7,385 bases of DNA from an uncultured Dialister sp. Its GTDB lineage: Bacteria; Bacillota; Negativicutes; Veillonellales; Dialisteraceae. Both the position numbers and the translations under genes were made by a program. The notes under the pieces are model-generated. The model worked only from the letters and a program-made list of their open reading frames with translations. It made no database searches and was not told the DNA's origin. Shown one piece after another: positions 1 to 5,653 of this stretch (its first letter is position 1; the number at the start of each line of letters is the position of its first letter). The stretch spans positions 1-7,385 of the forward strand of contig NZ_CAAFRZ010000023.1 of the NCBI RefSeq assembly GCF_900765565.1. Reading direction: 5' to 3'.

Positions 1-147
1 CTTGTGTTTAGGAGTACACGCTTTTCACACCGCCTCCAGCGTTGTAACACCGTCATAGTCATTTCTCTGGGAGATTTCTCGACTCTCTCTCACATACGAT
101 TCTTGCGGTTACAGTCACCACGGTGCTTACCACCGCTCGAAATGACG
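1..147 (+). repeat. Family-1 inverted-end repeat element, copy 1 (cut by window start)
   Basis: This is the right-hand part of an element whose complete copies run at 211-433, 2196-2423 and 2485-2712. It contains the inner arm AGATTTCTCGACTC and ends with the right terminal arm CACCGCTCGAAATGACG at 131-147. It is nearly identical to the corresponding part of copy 2, which lies exactly 286 bp downstream. No ORF of note crosses it. The left half lies outside the window. Confidence 0.8.
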
Positions 148-210
148 AAGGAGGGATAGAGGCACCATCACAAGTACGGTATTCCGGAAAGATGAGTCTT
201 CCCGCTCCCT

Positions 211-433
211 GTCACTTCGAGCGGTGACAGCATGCTGTATGACTCTACCGCCCAAAATCGCTACAGCTTCGATGAGTCGAGAAATCTTTCCTGTATTCGG
301 GAATACAGGTTTTCCCTCCGATCAAGAGTGGTAACACCGTCATAGTCATTTCTCTGGGAGATTTCTCGACTCTCTCTCACATACGATTTTACGGTTACAG
401 TCACCACGGCGCTTACCACCGCTCGAAATGACG
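211..433 (+). repeat. Family-1 inverted-end repeat element, copy 2
   Basis: The left end GTCACTTCGAGCGGTG (211-226) is the near-perfect inverse of the right end CACCGCTCGAAATGAC (417-432). Inside, GAGTCGAGAAATCT pairs with AGATTTCTCGACTC of the right half, so the whole ~223 bp can fold as one long interrupted hairpin. Near the middle sits a perfect 9-bp stem, CCTGTATTC-GG-GAATACAGG (290-309). The spacers after copies 1 and 2 (148-210 and 434 onward) are also nearly identical, so the duplicated unit is the element plus about 63 bp. The size and inverted ends suggest a MITE-like or REP-like non-coding element, but no target-site duplication is evident. Confidence 0.8.
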
Positions 434-493
434 AAGGAGGGATAGAGGCACCATCACAAGTACAGTATTCCGGAAAGATGCGTCTTCCCGCTC

Positions 494-504
494 TCCGTCA
501 TTCC
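494..504 (+). repeat. Left-end remnant of a third family-1 element
   Basis: After the second copy of the ~63-bp spacer, the tandem register restarts with CCGTCATTCC, the first bases of another family-1 left end. It then breaks off 3 bp before the stop codon of the minus-strand regulator gene. The tandem array therefore ends at the 3' end of that gene. Confidence 0.45.
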
Positions 505-506
505 AT

Positions 507-1391
507 TCAAATCTTCCTGGCTGCTGCCCGGTATTCCCGGGGTGTCATGTGGAAGCTCTGGCGGAAAAGTTTCGTAAAGTAGCTCTGGCTGGTGAACCCG
601 CAGGTATAAGCAATGTCGGATATGGCGGTATCCTCTTTCTCCAGTAGGCTCTTGCTTACGCCCAGACGGTATTCATTGACGTAATCAATGGGGGAGAGGC
701 CTATGTAGGTCTTGAAGAGGCTGCTGCACTTGCTCTTCGATACCTGTCCGGCGGCGGCTATGGCGTCCAGCGTGATTTTTTCGCCAAAGTTCTCGTTAAT
801 GTAGTGAATCATCCGCTTCTGGATCTCCCGGTCTTCCCGGGAGGGCAGGGGCTTTTTTGTCTCTTCCGGCGGAAAGGCCTGGCAGAGATGGTACAGCAGG
901 AGGTGGAGGGAAGCGGCGATCCGGAGCCCCTTCAAAGGATCAGCAGAGGTCTCTTCTTTTTCTATTTCCAGGACCAGGGCACGGACAGGGGCGGAAAGGG
1001 CATGGGAAGCGGGCAGGAGGAAACAGTCTCTTTCCGTATTATCAAAGAAGGGATGGATGAACCGGCGGCGGATGTCAGCTTCCCTGGTGAGGAGGGCGGG
1101 ATCCATGAGGATCCGGATGAGCCGGGCGCCTTCTTCGTGGATGAGGTCGTGGTGGAGAATTCCCGGGAGCACGATGAGCACGTCCCCTTCATGGAGGACC
1201 ATCCGGGATTCATTGACCTGGAAAGATAGATTGCCCTCCAGTACATAGAGACATTCTGCCTCCTTGTGGTAGTGGCCAAGGGGGCTGCCGCCGGGGGCAT
1301 GGGAAGCGGTTTCTTCAGATACGTAGAAATCCCTTGTAGGGCTGCCGGGAAGGGCAGGAATCCCAGGCAGGGAAATGGAGGTATTTTTCAT
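507..1391 (-). CDS. AraC-family transcriptional regulator with N-terminal cupin domain
   Basis: This 294-aa cytoplasmic DNA-binding regulator has the usual length for cupin-AraC proteins. The N-terminal sensor half has a textbook cupin motif 1 (His40-x-His42-x3-Glu46-x6-Gly53) and a motif-2 region, Gly69-Asp70...Pro76-Gly77...His80. His40, His42, Glu46 and His80 could therefore bind a metal or shape a ligand pocket. The C-terminal half carries two helix-turn-helices, about residues 207-230 and 255-280. The family signature is clear at 261-288 (AYTCGF.SQSYF...F....MTPREY). The start is supported by AAAGGAG (minus strand, 1400-1406) 8 bp before ATG. It is transcribed divergently from the dps-like gene, and its 3' end abuts a repeat array. 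In related proteins the ligand is often a sugar or other small molecule; here the ligand and target genes are unknown. Family assignment is firm, role is not. Confidence 0.93.
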   Translation of the reverse strand: MKNTSISLPGIPALPGSPTRDFYVSEETASHAPGGSPLGHYHKEAECLYVLEGNLSFQVNESRMVLHEGDVLIVLPGILHHDLIHEEGARLIRILMDPALLTREADIRRRFIHPFFDNTERDCFLLPASHALSAPVRALVLEIEKEETSADPLKGLRIAASLHLLLYHLCQAFPPEETKKPLPSREDREIQKRMIHYINENFGEKITLDAIAAAGQVSKSKCSSLFKTYIGLSPIDYVNEYRLGVSKSLLEKEDTAISDIAYTCGFTSQSYFTKLFRQSFHMTPREYRAAARKI

Positions 1392-1412
1392 GGCGAGAAC
1401 TCCTTTATGTAA

Positions 1413-1426
1413 ACGATATAATTATA
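1413..1426 (+). promoter_or_regulatory. AT-rich 14-bp box, copy 1 (araC-proximal)
   Basis: ACGATATAATTATA is repeated exactly at 1465-1478, 52 bp downstream. Read on the minus strand it contains TATAAT (1421-1426), 30 bp before the regulator's start codon and so placed as a -10 box for that gene. A matching -35 is weak (AATAGT at 17-bp spacing). It may be a promoter element, a regulator site or both. Confidence 0.45.
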
Positions 1427-1464
1427 AAAACAAGGAATATATTACTATTTATACCTATACTTTC

Positions 1465-1480
1465 ACGATATAATTATATC
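1465..1480 (+). promoter_or_regulatory. AT-rich box copy 2 within a perfect 14-bp palindrome (dps-proximal)
   Basis: GATATAATTATATC at 1467-1480 is its own reverse complement and overlaps the second copy of the 14-bp box. It contains TATAAT on both strands; on the plus strand (1469-1474) this is a possible -10 for the dps-like gene, though no good -35 sits at the right distance. The position and AT-rich dyad resemble operators of Fur/PerR-type regulators, which control dps genes in many Bacillota. The spacing does not match the classic PerR box exactly, so that link is only inference. Confidence 0.45.
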
Positions 1481-1558
1481 AGAAATCGATAGAAATGAAT
1501 ATTGTTTCTAGAGAAAAAGATCAATAAAAAATCATTCTTATACAAGGAGGAAATAATC

Positions 1559-1987
1559 ATGGAAAAATTACTGAACAAACTGCTGGCGGACCTGGTGGTG
1601 GAATACCACAAACTCCAGAGCTATCACTGGTACCTGAAGGGTTATCACTTCTTCGATGACCATCCGAAACTGGAAAGCTACTACGACATGGTGGCAGGTA
1701 TGGTGGACGGCGTGGCGGAAGACATGCTGAAGCTGTCCCTCTCCCCGGAATCCACGCTGAAAGGATTCCTCGCCATCAGTGCCATCAAAGAAGCGGAAAA
1801 TGAAGAAGTCACCTCGGCTGAAGCCTTCGCCTCCGTCCTGGCGGACTTCAAAGTACTCCGGGATGACGTACTGGCCGTAAAGAAAGCGGCCGACGAAGAA
1901 GGAGACTACCTCACTTCTGCTCTTATGGACGACTACATCGAAAGCTTCTACAAAGAAATCTGGATGCTGGGACAGGTACTGAAATAA
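1559..1987 (+). CDS. dps: Dps-like ferritin (DNA starvation/oxidative stress protection protein)
   Basis: This is a 142-aa protein of the Dps branch of the ferritin family. Such proteins form 12-subunit cages that oxidise Fe(II), often with hydrogen peroxide, and store the iron, protecting DNA from Fenton chemistry. The inter-subunit ferroxidase ligands fit the Dps spacing: His23 (in SYHW), His35, Glu39 (Asp in many members), Asp50 and Glu54. The chosen ATG at 1559 has AAGGAGG (1544-1550) 8 bp upstream. A longer reading from TTG at 1502 would translate through that ribosome site and is less likely. There is no Lys-rich N-terminal tail, so tail-mediated DNA binding is doubtful. The length is slightly short for Dps (usually ~150-165 aa), but both ends of the four-helix bundle appear present. 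Expression may depend on the palindrome at 1467-1480. Confidence 0.92.
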   Translation: MEKLLNKLLADLVVEYHKLQSYHWYLKGYHFFDDHPKLESYYDMVAGMVDGVAEDMLKLSLSPESTLKGFLAISAIKEAENEEVTSAEAFASVLADFKVLRDDVLAVKKAADEEGDYLTSALMDDYIESFYKEIWMLGQVLK

Positions 1988-2023
1988 GAGAGTTGAGAGT
2001 TGAGGTTCCGCGGCTTTGCCGCG
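1988..2023 (+). repeat. Heptamer repeat plus GC hairpin module (GAGAGTT type)
   Basis: It begins directly after the dps stop codon. GAGAGTT occurs twice in tandem, followed by a third truncated unit. A perfect 6-bp hairpin, CGCGGC-TTT-GCCGCG (2009-2023), follows. Positions 1991-2023 match the reverse complement of 6201-6233 at 31 of 33 positions. The hairpin has no U tract, so it is unlikely to be a classic terminator by itself. Confidence 0.75.
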
Positions 2024-2092
2024 AAGCGGCTGAGATTCTCCGTGCTTCACAACAATCCAACTTTCCATTCATTTTCTGGTTCCATACCAATC

Positions 2093-2137
2093 AGAAAGGG
2101 CCCGATGCGATTGATAAAATCGTATCGGGCCCTTTCT
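2093..2137 (+). terminator. Strong bidirectional hairpin terminator
   Basis: The arms 2093-2112 and 2118-2137 pair over 20 bp with a single G-U and a 5-nt loop (GATAA). The stem ends in AGAAAGGG/CCCTTTCT, giving A-rich and T-rich flanks on opposite sides. It most likely ends dps transcription about 105 bp past the stop and would also block transcripts from the right. The T run is short (CCCTTTCT), so a structured RNA processing site is an alternative. Confidence 0.7.
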
Positions 2138-2195
2138 AATGGACTATTCCCATCATAGGAAACGAACATCAAGTTATGTGTCACTTCCCACTCTC

Positions 2196-2423
2196 CGTCA
2201 TTTCGAGCGGTGTAAGTATGCGGTATGACACTGCAGTTTAGAATCGCTACAGCTTAGAGGAGCCGAGAAATCTCCCTTGCATCCGGGAATACAGGGCTTT
2301 TTACACCGATACTGAAGTTGAAAGCCCGTCACAGCCATGATTCTCGGAGATCTCTCGACTCTTTCTCACATACTATTCTTATGTTTACAGTCATCTCGGT
2401 ACTTGCCACCGCTCGAGATGACG
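2196..2423 (+). repeat. Family-1 inverted-end repeat element, copy 3
   Basis: This 228-bp element has left end CGTCATTTCGAGCGG and right end CCACCGCTCGAGATGACG (2406-2423), which are inverse with one wobble-type difference. The inner arms are GAGCCGAGAAATCTCC (2260-2275) and GGAGATCTCTCGACTC (2346-2361). It has the same orientation as the copies at 1-433. It is non-coding. Confidence 0.82.
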
Positions 2424-2484
2424 ATTTTCGGATAGAATCATTTTAGCAGCAACGTTATTTCTGGGATTGCCACTTCCCAATCCC

Positions 2485-2712
2485 CGTCATTTCGAGCGAT
2501 GTGGGCATGCTATATGACTGTACAGTTAAGAATCGCTACAGCTTCGATGAGTCGAGAAATCTCCCTTGCATCCGGGAATACAGGGCTTTTTACACCGATA
2601 CTGGAGTTGAAAGCCCGCCAAAGCCATGATTCTCGGAGATCTCTCGACTCTTTCTCACATACTATTTTTAACAGCATCCTCACCCCGGCGCATACCACCG
2701 CTCGAGATGACG
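2485..2712 (+). repeat. Family-1 inverted-end repeat element, copy 4
   Basis: It is 228 bp, starts exactly 289 bp after copy 3 and is highly similar to it throughout. The inner arms GAGTCGAGAAATCTCC (2549-2564) and GGAGATCTCTCGACTC (2635-2650) pair better than in copy 3. The spacers 2424-2484 and 2713-2773 are both 61 bp but clearly diverged from each other. The element is therefore more conserved than the DNA between copies. Confidence 0.82.
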
Positions 2713-2773
2713 GGTTGGGGATAGTGATATTCAGGAGAAAACGTAATTTCCGCTATCTACTCTACTCCCATCT

Positions 2774-2818
2774 CGTCATTTCGAGCGGTGGAAGCATGCA
2801 CGGGGAGATTCTTCGATG
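2774..2818 (+). repeat. Family-1 element, internally deleted copy
   Basis: The left end CGTCATTTCGAGCGGTG (2774-2790) starts again exactly 289 bp after copy 4. After GCATGC the sequence jumps to GGGGAGATTCTTCGATGA, which resembles the right inner arm. The middle is therefore missing, and the distal right end is absent. Confidence 0.6.
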
Positions 2819-2831
2819 ATAAAATATAATC

Positions 2832-2923
2832 TGCGGCGCTCTATGAATTGTGCGCCGCACCACCACTCCTCACTCCTCACTCCTCACTCCTCACTCCTCA
2901 CTCCTCACTTCTCACTCCTGACT
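2832..2923 (+). repeat. GC hairpin followed by (ACTCCTC)n heptamer tract
   Basis: The arms TGCGGCGC (2832-2839) and GCGCCGCA (2852-2859) form an 8-bp stem with a 12-nt loop. Six perfect ACTCCTC units (2865-2906) follow, then two degenerate ones, ACTTCTC and ACTCCTG. The strongly pyrimidine-biased tract gives a repetitive translation in every frame, and I do not read it as coding. The layout mirrors the modules at 1988, 5867 and 6184. Confidence 0.8.
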
Positions 2924-2989
2924 GCCGGCCGAGCGCTTTCTCTATGGAATGGGGAAGTCATACGTACGTATAAATTCCCCCTATTGCCA

Positions 2990-3026
2990 TTGACTGGGAA
3001 ATCATTTAAAATAATAACGATATACT
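2990..3026 (+). promoter_or_regulatory. Possible promoter for the 86-aa membrane protein gene
   Basis: TTGACT (2990-2995) is a good -35. TAATAA lies 16 bp further on (3012-3017), and a better-looking TATACT is at 3021-3026 but with a 25-bp gap. The surrounding DNA is AT-rich and lies 45-80 bp before the start codon. The exact -10 is unresolved. Confidence 0.35.
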
Positions 3027-3071
3027 GTTCATGAAGTACCTGCAAAGCAGGATAAAGGAGATTTTTGAAGT

Positions 3072-3332
3072 ATGAGAGCACGTGGTCTTTTATTTGGCGT
3101 GGCTGTGGCCTTTTCCGTATGGAACCTTCTCACGAATGGCATCAATGTGCGGACTGTGGCTATCTGCGTCATGATTCTGGTATGCCTGGCAATGAATATT
3201 TATAATTACCATCAGAAGCAGCTGCAGCGGCAGGCAGCGGAAGCGGAAGTACGGGAAAAAGAGGAAGTCCGCCAGATGAGGGCGGAAGCCAGGAGAAAGC
3301 AGAACCGGAGAAACCGGAAGCATAGAAAATAA
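3072..3332 (+). CDS. Small two-helix membrane protein with basic tail
   Basis: This 86-aa protein is not assigned to a named family. Hydrophobic stretches at about residues 5-21 and 27-44 form a likely membrane hairpin. They are followed by a charged, probably helical or coiled-coil segment (48-75) and a tail very rich in Arg and Lys (68-86). The basic tail would be cytoplasmic by the positive-inside rule and could contact nucleic acid or anionic lipid. AAAGGAG (3054-3060) precedes ATG at a somewhat long 11 bp. It lies upstream of, and in the same direction as, the Pr6Pr-type gene, but a hairpin terminator intervenes. Real gene likely; function unknown. Confidence 0.75.
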   Translation: MRARGLLFGVAVAFSVWNLLTNGINVRTVAICVMILVCLAMNIYNYHQKQLQRQAAEAEVREKEEVRQMRAEARRKQNRRNRKHRK

Positions 3333-3377
3333 GGGAAATCAGATTTTTCCTTTCTTCAGTACAGGCGGTTTTCATAC

Positions 3378-3397
3378 AAAGGCCTTCGGGCCTTTTT
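3378..3397 (+). terminator. Intrinsic terminator with TTCG tetraloop
   Basis: AAAGGCC-TTCG-GGCCTTT followed by two more T is a compact rho-independent terminator. It lies 45 bp after the 86-aa gene stop and only 13 bp before the ribosome site of the next gene. It may act as an attenuator for that gene. Confidence 0.8.
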
Positions 3398-3420
3398 CTG
3401 TTGTCCTTTAGGAGGTGCCT

Positions 3421-4095
3421 ATGCCGGTTGCGTTGATTTATCGGTGGGCTGTCTTTATCCTGCTCATTCTGGGGCTGATCCTTCTCATGAAACACAAGGT
3501 GCTGACGCCCTTCGTTTTCTGGTCCCGTATCCAGTACTATACCTTTACCACATTCACCCTGTTTCTGGTGTGGCTGGGGGCGACGCTGTTCAATGCGCCT
3601 GTACCGTTCCTGTATACCGCAGACTGCCGATACATCGTGGCAGCCAGCCTTGGTACCCTGTCCCTCATGTACCATCTCATCGTCCGTCCCGGCGCCATTC
3701 GCACCCATAAGCTCAATGATATCAGCTACGAGCATTTCTCTTTTTACAATTACATTTTCCACTATTTCATCCCTATCCTCATGACCGTGGACTACATCTT
3801 CTTTGTGGACAAGACTGACATGCACTGGTACAGCATCTTCACCTGGATGATTTACCCTGCTTTTTATGTGGTCTTCGTCTATTTCCGGGCGTGGGTGACC
3901 ATTGTGACCCATGGGAAATCCCATCTCTATCCCTACACATTTATGGATCCCAATTACCATGGTCCCCTGGAAATCACCCGGGGCGTCCTCATCGTGGGGG
4001 CCCAGTTCTTCGTCATCGGCGTCTTTGTGTATGCCGTGGGCATGGGCCTTTTCTACATTGGCATCCCGCCGCTGTCATGGACGTATAATGGATAA
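3421..4095 (+). CDS. Pr6Pr-type (FAR-17a/AIG1-like) six-helix membrane protein
   Basis: This 224-aa integral membrane protein has about six hydrophobic helices (residues 6-24, 38-57, 72-88, 110-129, 138-158 and 186-213). The pattern resembles bacterial Pr6Pr family proteins: YYTFTTFT at 39-46, H-Y-F-I-P at 114-118, an Asp-Tyr at 124-125, YP at 145-146, Arg156 and YPYTFMD at 170-176. The related eukaryotic AIG1/ADTRP proteins are membrane lipid hydrolases that use a Thr and a His. Here Thr41, Thr43 or Thr44 and His114 occupy similar contexts, so a hydrolase role is conceivable but not shown. ATG at 3421 is preferred over the upstream GTG at 3415, because AGGAGG (3410-3415) overlaps that GTG and sits 5 bp before the ATG. 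No promoter fits between the upstream terminator and this gene, so expression may rely on read-through. Confidence 0.8.
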   Translation: MPVALIYRWAVFILLILGLILLMKHKVLTPFVFWSRIQYYTFTTFTLFLVWLGATLFNAPVPFLYTADCRYIVAASLGTLSLMYHLIVRPGAIRTHKLNDISYEHFSFYNYIFHYFIPILMTVDYIFFVDKTDMHWYSIFTWMIYPAFYVVFVYFRAWVTIVTHGKSHLYPYTFMDPNYHGPLEITRGVLIVGAQFFVIGVFVYAVGMGLFYIGIPPLSWTYNG

Positions 4096-4104
4096 GAATT
4101 CTCA

Positions 4105-4133
4105 CTGACATAGAAGAAAATAAATGGTATAAT
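4105..4133 (+). promoter_or_regulatory. Near-consensus sigma-70 type promoter
   Basis: CTGACA (4105-4110), a 17-bp spacer and TATAAT (4128-4133) make the best promoter in the window. It would start transcription near 4140, about 40 bp before the downstream gene, giving the 263-aa gene its own transcription unit. Confidence 0.75.
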
Positions 4134-4142
4134 GGTACCATT
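4131..4142 (+). promoter_or_regulatory. Perfect 12-bp palindrome at the predicted transcription start
   Basis: AATGGTACCATT is its own reverse complement. It overlaps the end of the -10 box and covers the expected start site. With one extra base the symmetry extends outward to TATAA/TTATA. This is the position of a repressor operator; no regulator is identified. Confidence 0.4.
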
Positions 4143-4180
4143 GTTATAGTTCGATGCTTTTGCTTTAAGGAGTTTGATGT

Positions 4181-4972
4181 ATGGCAAAGACAAATGAAAC
4201 GAAGGATTTCGTGGACCATTCCTATCTGTATAAGCCCTACCTGATACTGGTAACCCTGGCTTTCATTCTCTGGGCAGCCTATGTGTGCTGGACCGGGTAC
4301 TGGGGGATCGTTCACCATCATGTGCCGGTGATTGACCTGGGCATGCAGGCAGCCATCCTGTGGTGGCTTTTGGATACCACTCTCACGAAGACCGTGTACC
4401 GTCTGGAAAAGGACCGGCTCTACATGCTGAAAACTGGGGTGGGACACAAGAAGGAGCTGTCCATTCCCTATGATGAAATTTTTGGTGTCCACCATTTCAA
4501 GAACCAGCTCATGAAGCCGGTGACCTATCGGTATACATTCCATGAATATGCGAAGCTGGACAACCGTCCCATCTGGTCCCTGCTCTATGATATCCACAGC
4601 GATAAGAAGGTGGGCCGGGTGCTCATGAAGGCATCGGAGGAATTCTGGAAGGAATTCGAACGGCGCATGCCGGGGCAGATCCGGATTCCCCAGGAAGAAG
4701 TGGTGACATTTACCTATAAGGCCATGGAAAAGAAACTCCGGGACCAGGGCTATTTCCAGGAACATCCGGAAATGTCCTTTGAAGAAGGCATCAAGCAGCT
4801 CCGCCAGAAGGGCACCGAAATGGGTGGCCGCGACGACGAACTGACGGGCGCTGACTTCCACGGGGAGCATGTGGAACTGGAAAACGGGACCAGCAAGGAA
4901 ACGCTGGAAACCGCCCGCCGCAAAATGGAAGAGGCCAATAAGGAACGGGCGGACAAGACAGAAAAAGCCTGA
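4181..4972 (+). CDS. Two-helix membrane protein with possible bacterial PH-like domain
   Basis: This 263-aa protein has a short polar N-terminus, hydrophobic helices at about residues 20-40 and 52-67, then a soluble part. Residues 70-165 (beginning TVYRLEKDRLYMLKTG and containing a SIPYDEI segment) have the strand pattern and the 'L...DRL..' opening seen in membrane-anchored bacterial PH-like (bPH/YdbT-like) domains. That reading is by eye and moderate at best. Residues 175-263 are charged and helical, ending in a Lys/Glu/Arg-rich stretch. AAGGAG (4167-4172) lies 8 bp before ATG; an overlapping ATG at 4177 is out of frame. It has its own promoter and a strong terminator after it, so it is monocistronic. 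Function unknown. Confidence 0.8.
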   Translation: MAKTNETKDFVDHSYLYKPYLILVTLAFILWAAYVCWTGYWGIVHHHVPVIDLGMQAAILWWLLDTTLTKTVYRLEKDRLYMLKTGVGHKKELSIPYDEIFGVHHFKNQLMKPVTYRYTFHEYAKLDNRPIWSLLYDIHSDKKVGRVLMKASEEFWKEFERRMPGQIRIPQEEVVTFTYKAMEKKLRDQGYFQEHPEMSFEEGIKQLRQKGTEMGGRDDELTGADFHGEHVELENGTSKETLETARRKMEEANKERADKTEKA

Positions 4973-4988
4973 ATTTGAATGGCAGTAG

Positions 4989-5028
4989 AAGCTGTGGGAT
5001 ATGGGAAACCATGTCCCGCAGCTTTTTA
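4989..5028 (+). terminator. Strong intrinsic terminator with GAAA tetraloop
   Basis: The arms 4989-5004 and 5009-5024 form a 16-bp stem with two G-U pairs and a GAAA loop, followed by TTTAT. It lies 16 bp after the stop codon of the 263-aa gene and ends its transcript. Confidence 0.88.
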
Positions 5029-5107
5029 TATTGTGTAGAATGCATTTAAACGGTCCTCCTGCTGATGGGAGACAGGAATGGAAGGGGAATACCCTATCCT
5101 GCTCACT

Positions 5108-5127
5108 AAAGGCTGTACGGGCCTTTT
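5108..5127 (+). terminator. Weak terminator-like hairpin
   Basis: AAAGGC (5108-5113) pairs with GCCTTT (5121-5126) around a 7-nt loop and is followed by one more T, then GGGG. It lies about 80 bp past the main terminator. It may be a backup terminator or the edge of the repeat array. Confidence 0.3.
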
Positions 5128-5136
5128 GGGGCGTTT

Positions 5137-5346
5137 GCGGTAAGCATCGAATGTGAGACTGATTCTCACAAAATTCCGCCTCTTCGAGGCGGATCTATCC
5201 CCTGGCCTTCGGCCACCCCCTTCTCCAAGGGGGTACGCTTTTTACGGTGGAGTCAGTAGGAAGGATAACGGTCAGCATGAGTTCAATCCCCAGCATGCAG
5301 CCCCTTAGAAAAGGGGCGCGCCAAAGGCGGAGGATAGATCACTGTA
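5137..5346 (+). repeat. Family-2 hairpin-rich repeat, unit 1
   Basis: This is the first of four tandem units. It holds an inner element (5192-5340) whose outer 9 bp are perfect inverted repeats, GATCTATCC and GGATAGATC. Five small hairpins are visible: GCCTC-TTC-GAGGC (5178-5190), TGGCC-TTC-GGCCA (5203-5215), CCCCCTTCTCCAAGGGGG (5216-5233), GCCCCTTAGAAAAGGGGC (5300-5317) and CGCC-AAA-GGCG. Between the left and right groups lies a ~55-nt core that is almost unchanged in units 2 and 4. Non-coding. Confidence 0.85.
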
Positions 5347-5555
5347 GCGGTAAGAATCGAATGTGGGACTGATCCTCACCAGATTCCGCCACTTCGGGGC
5401 ATCCATCCCCTGGCCTTCGGCCACCCCCCTTCTCCCAGGGGGTACGCTTTTTACGGTGGAGTCAGTAGGAAGGATAACGGTCAGCATGAGTTCAATCCCC
5501 AACATGCAGCCCCTTGGAGTAGGGGCGCGCCAAAGGCGGAGGATAGATCACCGTA
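5347..5555 (+). repeat. Family-2 hairpin-rich repeat, unit 2
   Basis: It is 209 bp, directly adjoining unit 1 and highly similar to it. Most differences are in loops or stem edges: the right-hand hairpin loop reads GGAGT instead of AGAAA. The first stem is weakened to GCCAC-TTC-GGGGC with an A-G mismatch. Confidence 0.85.
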
Positions 5556-5653
5556 GCGGTAAGTATCGAATGTGGGACTGATCCTCACCAGATTCCGCTC
5601 CTTCGGGGCATCCATCCCCTGGCCTTTGGCCACCCCCTTCTCTAAGGGGGTAC

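Noticed and set aside
1502..1558. N-terminal extension of the Dps-like protein from TTG
   Set aside because: The extension covers the AAGGAGG ribosome site of the ATG at 1559, and the family's first helix begins just after that ATG.
1..2818. CRISPR array suggested by regular direct repeats
   Set aside because: The repeated part is ~225 bp with inverted ends and the spacers are themselves related to one another, unlike CRISPR repeats of ~25-40 bp with unrelated spacers; no cas gene is present.
2499..2819. 106-codon frame across the second family-1 array
   Set aside because: It runs through two repeat copies and their spacer, has no ribosome site and matches no family; the repeats explain the open frame.
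2816..3034. 72-codon frame with repeated SSLLTPH peptide
   Set aside because: The peptide repeat is only the translation of the ACTCCTC heptamer tract; no ribosome site or family signal.
3169..3960. 263-codon minus-strand frame
   Set aside because: It lies opposite the 86-aa gene and the Pr6Pr-type gene, which have ribosome sites and membrane-protein patterns; this frame has neither.
4013..4870. 285-codon minus-strand frame
   Set aside because: Antisense to the 263-aa gene with its own promoter, ribosome site and terminator; the antisense frame lacks start signals.
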